From Longibacter sp051155795 (GTDB lineage Bacteria; Bacteroidota; Rhodothermia; Rhodothermales; Salinibacteraceae): a stretch of 18,809 bases of DNA. Made by a program: the position numbers and the translations under genes. Position 1 is the stretch's first letter. Each line of letters opens with the position of its first letter. The DNA is taken from the NCBI RefSeq assembly GCF_051155795.1, contig NZ_DAXETW010000015.1:1-18809 (forward strand), given 5' to 3'. A model generated the notes under the pieces. That model made no database searches and had not been told where the DNA came from. It saw only the letters and a list, made by a program, of their open reading frames with translations. Below are positions 16,883-18,809 of the stretch, one piece after another.

Positions 16883-18172
16883 CTACGCACCCGCTCGTGC
16901 GAGATTCGCGAGGCGGTCGGGTCCGACAGCCGCAACAGCGGATTTCACCTCTTCCATCGTGAGATTCTGAGCGGCCACTTCCACGAAAAACCGCTTGTCC
17001 ACGACCATCTGGATCTCGGCCCGCATCGCCGTGCCGGTCGTCCGGAATGTCTCCTTCGCCGGGTACCCCTGAATTTCCGTCGTCTTTTCGTAGCCGCTGT
17101 CGCTTTCCTTGCTCACGTCGAACATCATCCACGTCGCTCCTGGAAGGACCCCCGTTTCCGGCACGACCTGCACGTAGTCGATTACGTGTATCGACAGCTC
17201 CCTCTCCCCATCCACGTAATCGGCTTCCGCGCGGACAACCGATGCGTTCTCCCCGAGCGTCTGCGTCTTGCTTCGCGAGCCGGACTGTGACAGGCCGATC
17301 AGGGCCTCCGGAAGCAGCGCCTTTAGCTCGGCCGCATCCACGGGCATTCGGGGCACCGGTTCTCCCGCTTCGGGCGCTGCTGCCTTGCTCTTCTCCGCCT
17401 CCCGAAACTCCTTGTACATGTCGGCGACCTCCTCTTGCTTGCCGTCGTTGACGCCTACGCCCTCGTCCTTCATTGCCTCAAGTGCGTCAAAATCAACCAA
17501 GCGAGCAGCGGCCTTCATCTTGTCCATTGTCACATTGCGTCCATCAACCTCCACCTGAAAGCGATCGGCAACGAGGAATTTCAACTGTCCCGACGACCGC
17601 CCACCATCGTACGAACGAAACTTTTCGCGCCCGTCGTATCCGGCAATCGTGGTCCCGCGGTCGTAGCCCGTTGTGCTCTCGGTTTCGCTCTCGGCCCACG
17701 CGCTCATGCGACTGGATAGAGAAGACAGTCCGCTCATCGAACCCATGTCCGTTACGGTGATGGCAACCCGCTCGCCATCGCCGCGATACACGGCTTCGGC
17801 CTTCGACGTGCTCATGCCCATCTGACTGCTGCGAGAGCCTTCGACGTCCCCCGCCTCCAGCCCATCGATGGATGCGGGCAAGACCGGCTTCAGCTTTCGA
17901 AAGTCGATGGCCTGAACAACCTTGCCACCCCCGGCCGTTTCGCGAAGCTTCTGGAATGCCTCGCCCATACGCTCGCCGGCTTCCTGTGAGTTCGCCGCTT
18001 GCTCTGCCTGCTCCAGTGCTTTTGACGCGTCTTCGGCGGCCTGCTTCATATCAGAAACCTTCTGACACCCGCTGCTGGTGATCCCGACGAAAACGAGAGC
18101 AGCCGATAAGAATAAAAACCAGGCGGGGCGGGCGGAGATGAATCTCCTGGACGTCGGGTCGGATCGATACAT
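16883..18172 (-). CDS. Lipoprotein with two homologous domains, family not recognised
   Basis: Probable lipoprotein, 429 residues. The N-terminus has a basic stretch, a hydrophobic segment (WFLFLSAALVFVGI) and a lipobox-like SSGC with Cys36 as the lipid site. An Ala/Glu-rich, probably coiled-coil stretch follows (37-80). Two similar domains come next, at about 90-232 and 280-424. Matching pieces are LKPVLPASIDGL with LKALLPEALIGL, TTIAGYDGREKF with TEIQGYPAKETF, DRFQVEVDGRNVTMDKMKAA with KRFFVEVAAQNLTMEEVKSA, and a Leu-Ala/Glu end. A charged linker (DMYKEFREAEKSK) separates them. It should be anchored in the inner or outer membrane facing the periplasm. The start at 18172 gives an intact signal sequence. 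No function is proposed. Confidence 0.85.
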   Translation of the reverse strand: MYRSDPTSRRFISARPAWFLFLSAALVFVGITSSGCQKVSDMKQAAEDASKALEQAEQAANSQEAGERMGEAFQKLRETAGGGKVVQAIDFRKLKPVLPASIDGLEAGDVEGSRSSQMGMSTSKAEAVYRGDGERVAITVTDMGSMSGLSSLSSRMSAWAESETESTTGYDRGTTIAGYDGREKFRSYDGGRSSGQLKFLVADRFQVEVDGRNVTMDKMKAAARLVDFDALEAMKDEGVGVNDGKQEEVADMYKEFREAEKSKAAAPEAGEPVPRMPVDAAELKALLPEALIGLSQSGSRSKTQTLGENASVVRAEADYVDGERELSIHVIDYVQVVPETGVLPGATWMMFDVSKESDSGYEKTTEIQGYPAKETFRTTGTAMRAEIQMVVDKRFFVEVAAQNLTMEEVKSAVAAVGPDRLANLARAGA

Positions 18173-18261
18173 GTTATGAACGGGCGGTCAGAGGTTGAGG
18201 CAACGGGATGTCCTATGAGTGATAGCGAAAAGCCAGGACCGAACCGGCCACGGCACGTTCA

Positions 18262-18426
18262 GAGTTCAGGTGTTTGGGTGTCGTGGGTCGGTTTTGGCAG
18301 GTCGGATTGTGAGGCGGAACGACGACCATGAGCGAGCGAATAGACGGATTCGCCCCTAATCCCCGTCCAACGGTGAACGACCCAACGCGTCAACAATCCA
18401 ACGCCATAACATCCAAACGCCATAAC
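18262..18426 (-). repeat. Second, degenerate copy of the composite intergenic repeat
   Basis: Read on the minus strand, eight GTTNNNN(N) units of 7-8 bases (18426-18365, including GTTGGATT GTTGACGC GTTGGGTC) are followed by CGTCGTTCCG (18324-18315), AATCCGACC and CCGACCCAC (18308-18283) and ACACCCAAACA (18281-18271). The same blocks appear in the same order at 9270-9570 on the plus strand. The rest of the gap, 18173-18261, shows nothing notable. Confidence 0.65.
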
Positions 18427-18427
18427 G

Positions 18428-18461
18428 AAAAAAGGAGCCGCCGTTGCCGGCAGCCCCTTTT
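18428..18461 (-). terminator. Intrinsic terminator of clpB
   Basis: On the minus strand AAAAGGGGCTGCCG pairs with CGGCGGCTCCTTTT over 14 pairs (two G-T wobbles), closed by a GCAA tetraloop of the GNRA type, and followed by a run of six T. It starts about 30 bases after the clpB stop codon. A textbook intrinsic terminator. Confidence 0.92.
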
Positions 18462-18491
18462 GGGTTACTCCATCCGATAGCATCGTGCGTT

Positions 18492-18809
18492 CTACAGGCT
18501 GACCGCACCGTCGCCGCCGGGTTCTGCGGTTTCGGCAGCCTCTTCCGTCCCGGCCCGGATGGCCTCGAACGTGAGGTGATCGTTCGCTTTCGCGAGGTCA
18601 ATTCGAACGGTATCGCCATCCTCGACGGAGCCGTCCAGCAGCTCTTTCGAGAGCTGGTTGGAGACCTGCCGCTGCATCACCCGCTTGAGTGGACGGGCGC
18701 CGAAGGCCGGGTCAAACCCGCGATCGGCCAGCCAGTCCTTGGCCGCGTCCGAGAGCTGCAGTGTGAGGTTGTGACTCTTGCTGGCGATGCCCGCGATGCG
18801 GTCGAACTG
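18492..18809 (-). CDS. clpB: ATP-dependent disaggregase ClpB, C-terminal fragment (N-terminus beyond window)
   Basis: The last 105 residues of a ClpB/Hsp104-type AAA+ disaggregase, which works with DnaK to rescue aggregated proteins in the cytoplasm. The fragment is the small lid domain after the second ATPase module: QFDRIAGIASKSHNLTLQLS, then AAKDWLADRGFDPAFGARPL and KRVMQRQVSNQLSKELLDG. The GARPLKR motif is the sensor-2 region, whose Arg contacts nucleotide. DGDTVRIDLAK is the usual final strand. A tail of about 25 acidic/Ala residues ends GGDGAVSL. The other ATPase parts lie outside the window, so ClpC or ClpA cannot be formally excluded, but the lid sequence is ClpB-like. It is followed by its own terminator. 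Confidence 0.92.
   Translation of the reverse strand, partial: QFDRIAGIASKSHNLTLQLSDAAKDWLADRGFDPAFGARPLKRVMQRQVSNQLSKELLDGSVEDGDTVRIDLAKANDHLTFEAIRAGTEEAAETAEPGGDGAVSL

Overview
The window looks like chromosome from a GC-rich, probably halophilic bacterium of the Rhodothermota/Bacteroidota lineage, of the Salinibacter/Rhodothermales kind. Three things point there. The proteins are strongly acidic (Asp/Glu-rich SMC coiled coils and kinase N-termini). A secreted protein ends in a type A type IX secretion (T9SS) sorting domain, a system found in this lineage. None of the assigned starts has a recognisable Shine-Dalgarno sequence, which is also typical of the group. No tRNA, rRNA, CRISPR array, insertion sequence or phage gene was seen.

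Layout: (1) 1-3248, minus: smc, chromosome condensation ATPase, cut off by the left edge just before its C-terminal signature motif. A possible promoter overlapping an inverted repeat lies upstream. (2) 3361-4104: about 740 bases without a convincing gene, holding a perfect 12-base tandem repeat. (3) 4105-7991, plus: a three-gene cluster of an ECF sigma factor (PF07638/TIGR02999 type), a membrane Ser/Thr kinase with a C-terminal TPR-like region, and a small outer-membrane barrel-like protein, closed by a very strong hairpin. (4) 8062-9171, plus: a THUMP/class I RNA methyltransferase. (5) 9172-9728: a repeat-rich intergenic stretch. (6) 9729-10502, plus: a protein made of two SpoIIAA-like domains. 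(7) 10604-13432, minus: a T9SS-exported parallel beta-helix protein, with a terminator shared in the convergent gap. (8) 13893-16778, plus: a second kinase-TPR paralogue with no sigma factor beside it. (9) 16883-18172, minus: a lipoprotein with an internal domain duplication. (10) 18173-18491: a second intergenic stretch with the same composite repeat as region 5, and a clean clpB terminator. (11) 18492-18809, minus: the C-terminal end of clpB.

The most coherent system is the sigma-kinase pair. The sigma factor lacks the acidic residues usual in region 2.2 and has a Thr-Thr pair in their place. This matches the type of ECF factor activated by phosphorylation by an adjacent membrane kinase rather than by release from an anti-sigma factor. 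The outer-membrane protein and the two-domain lipoprotein could be envelope partners or targets, but that is speculation. The other notable item is the composite intergenic repeat, found twice in opposite genome orientations but in the same orientation relative to transcription. Everything else looks like ordinary core or accessory gene content.
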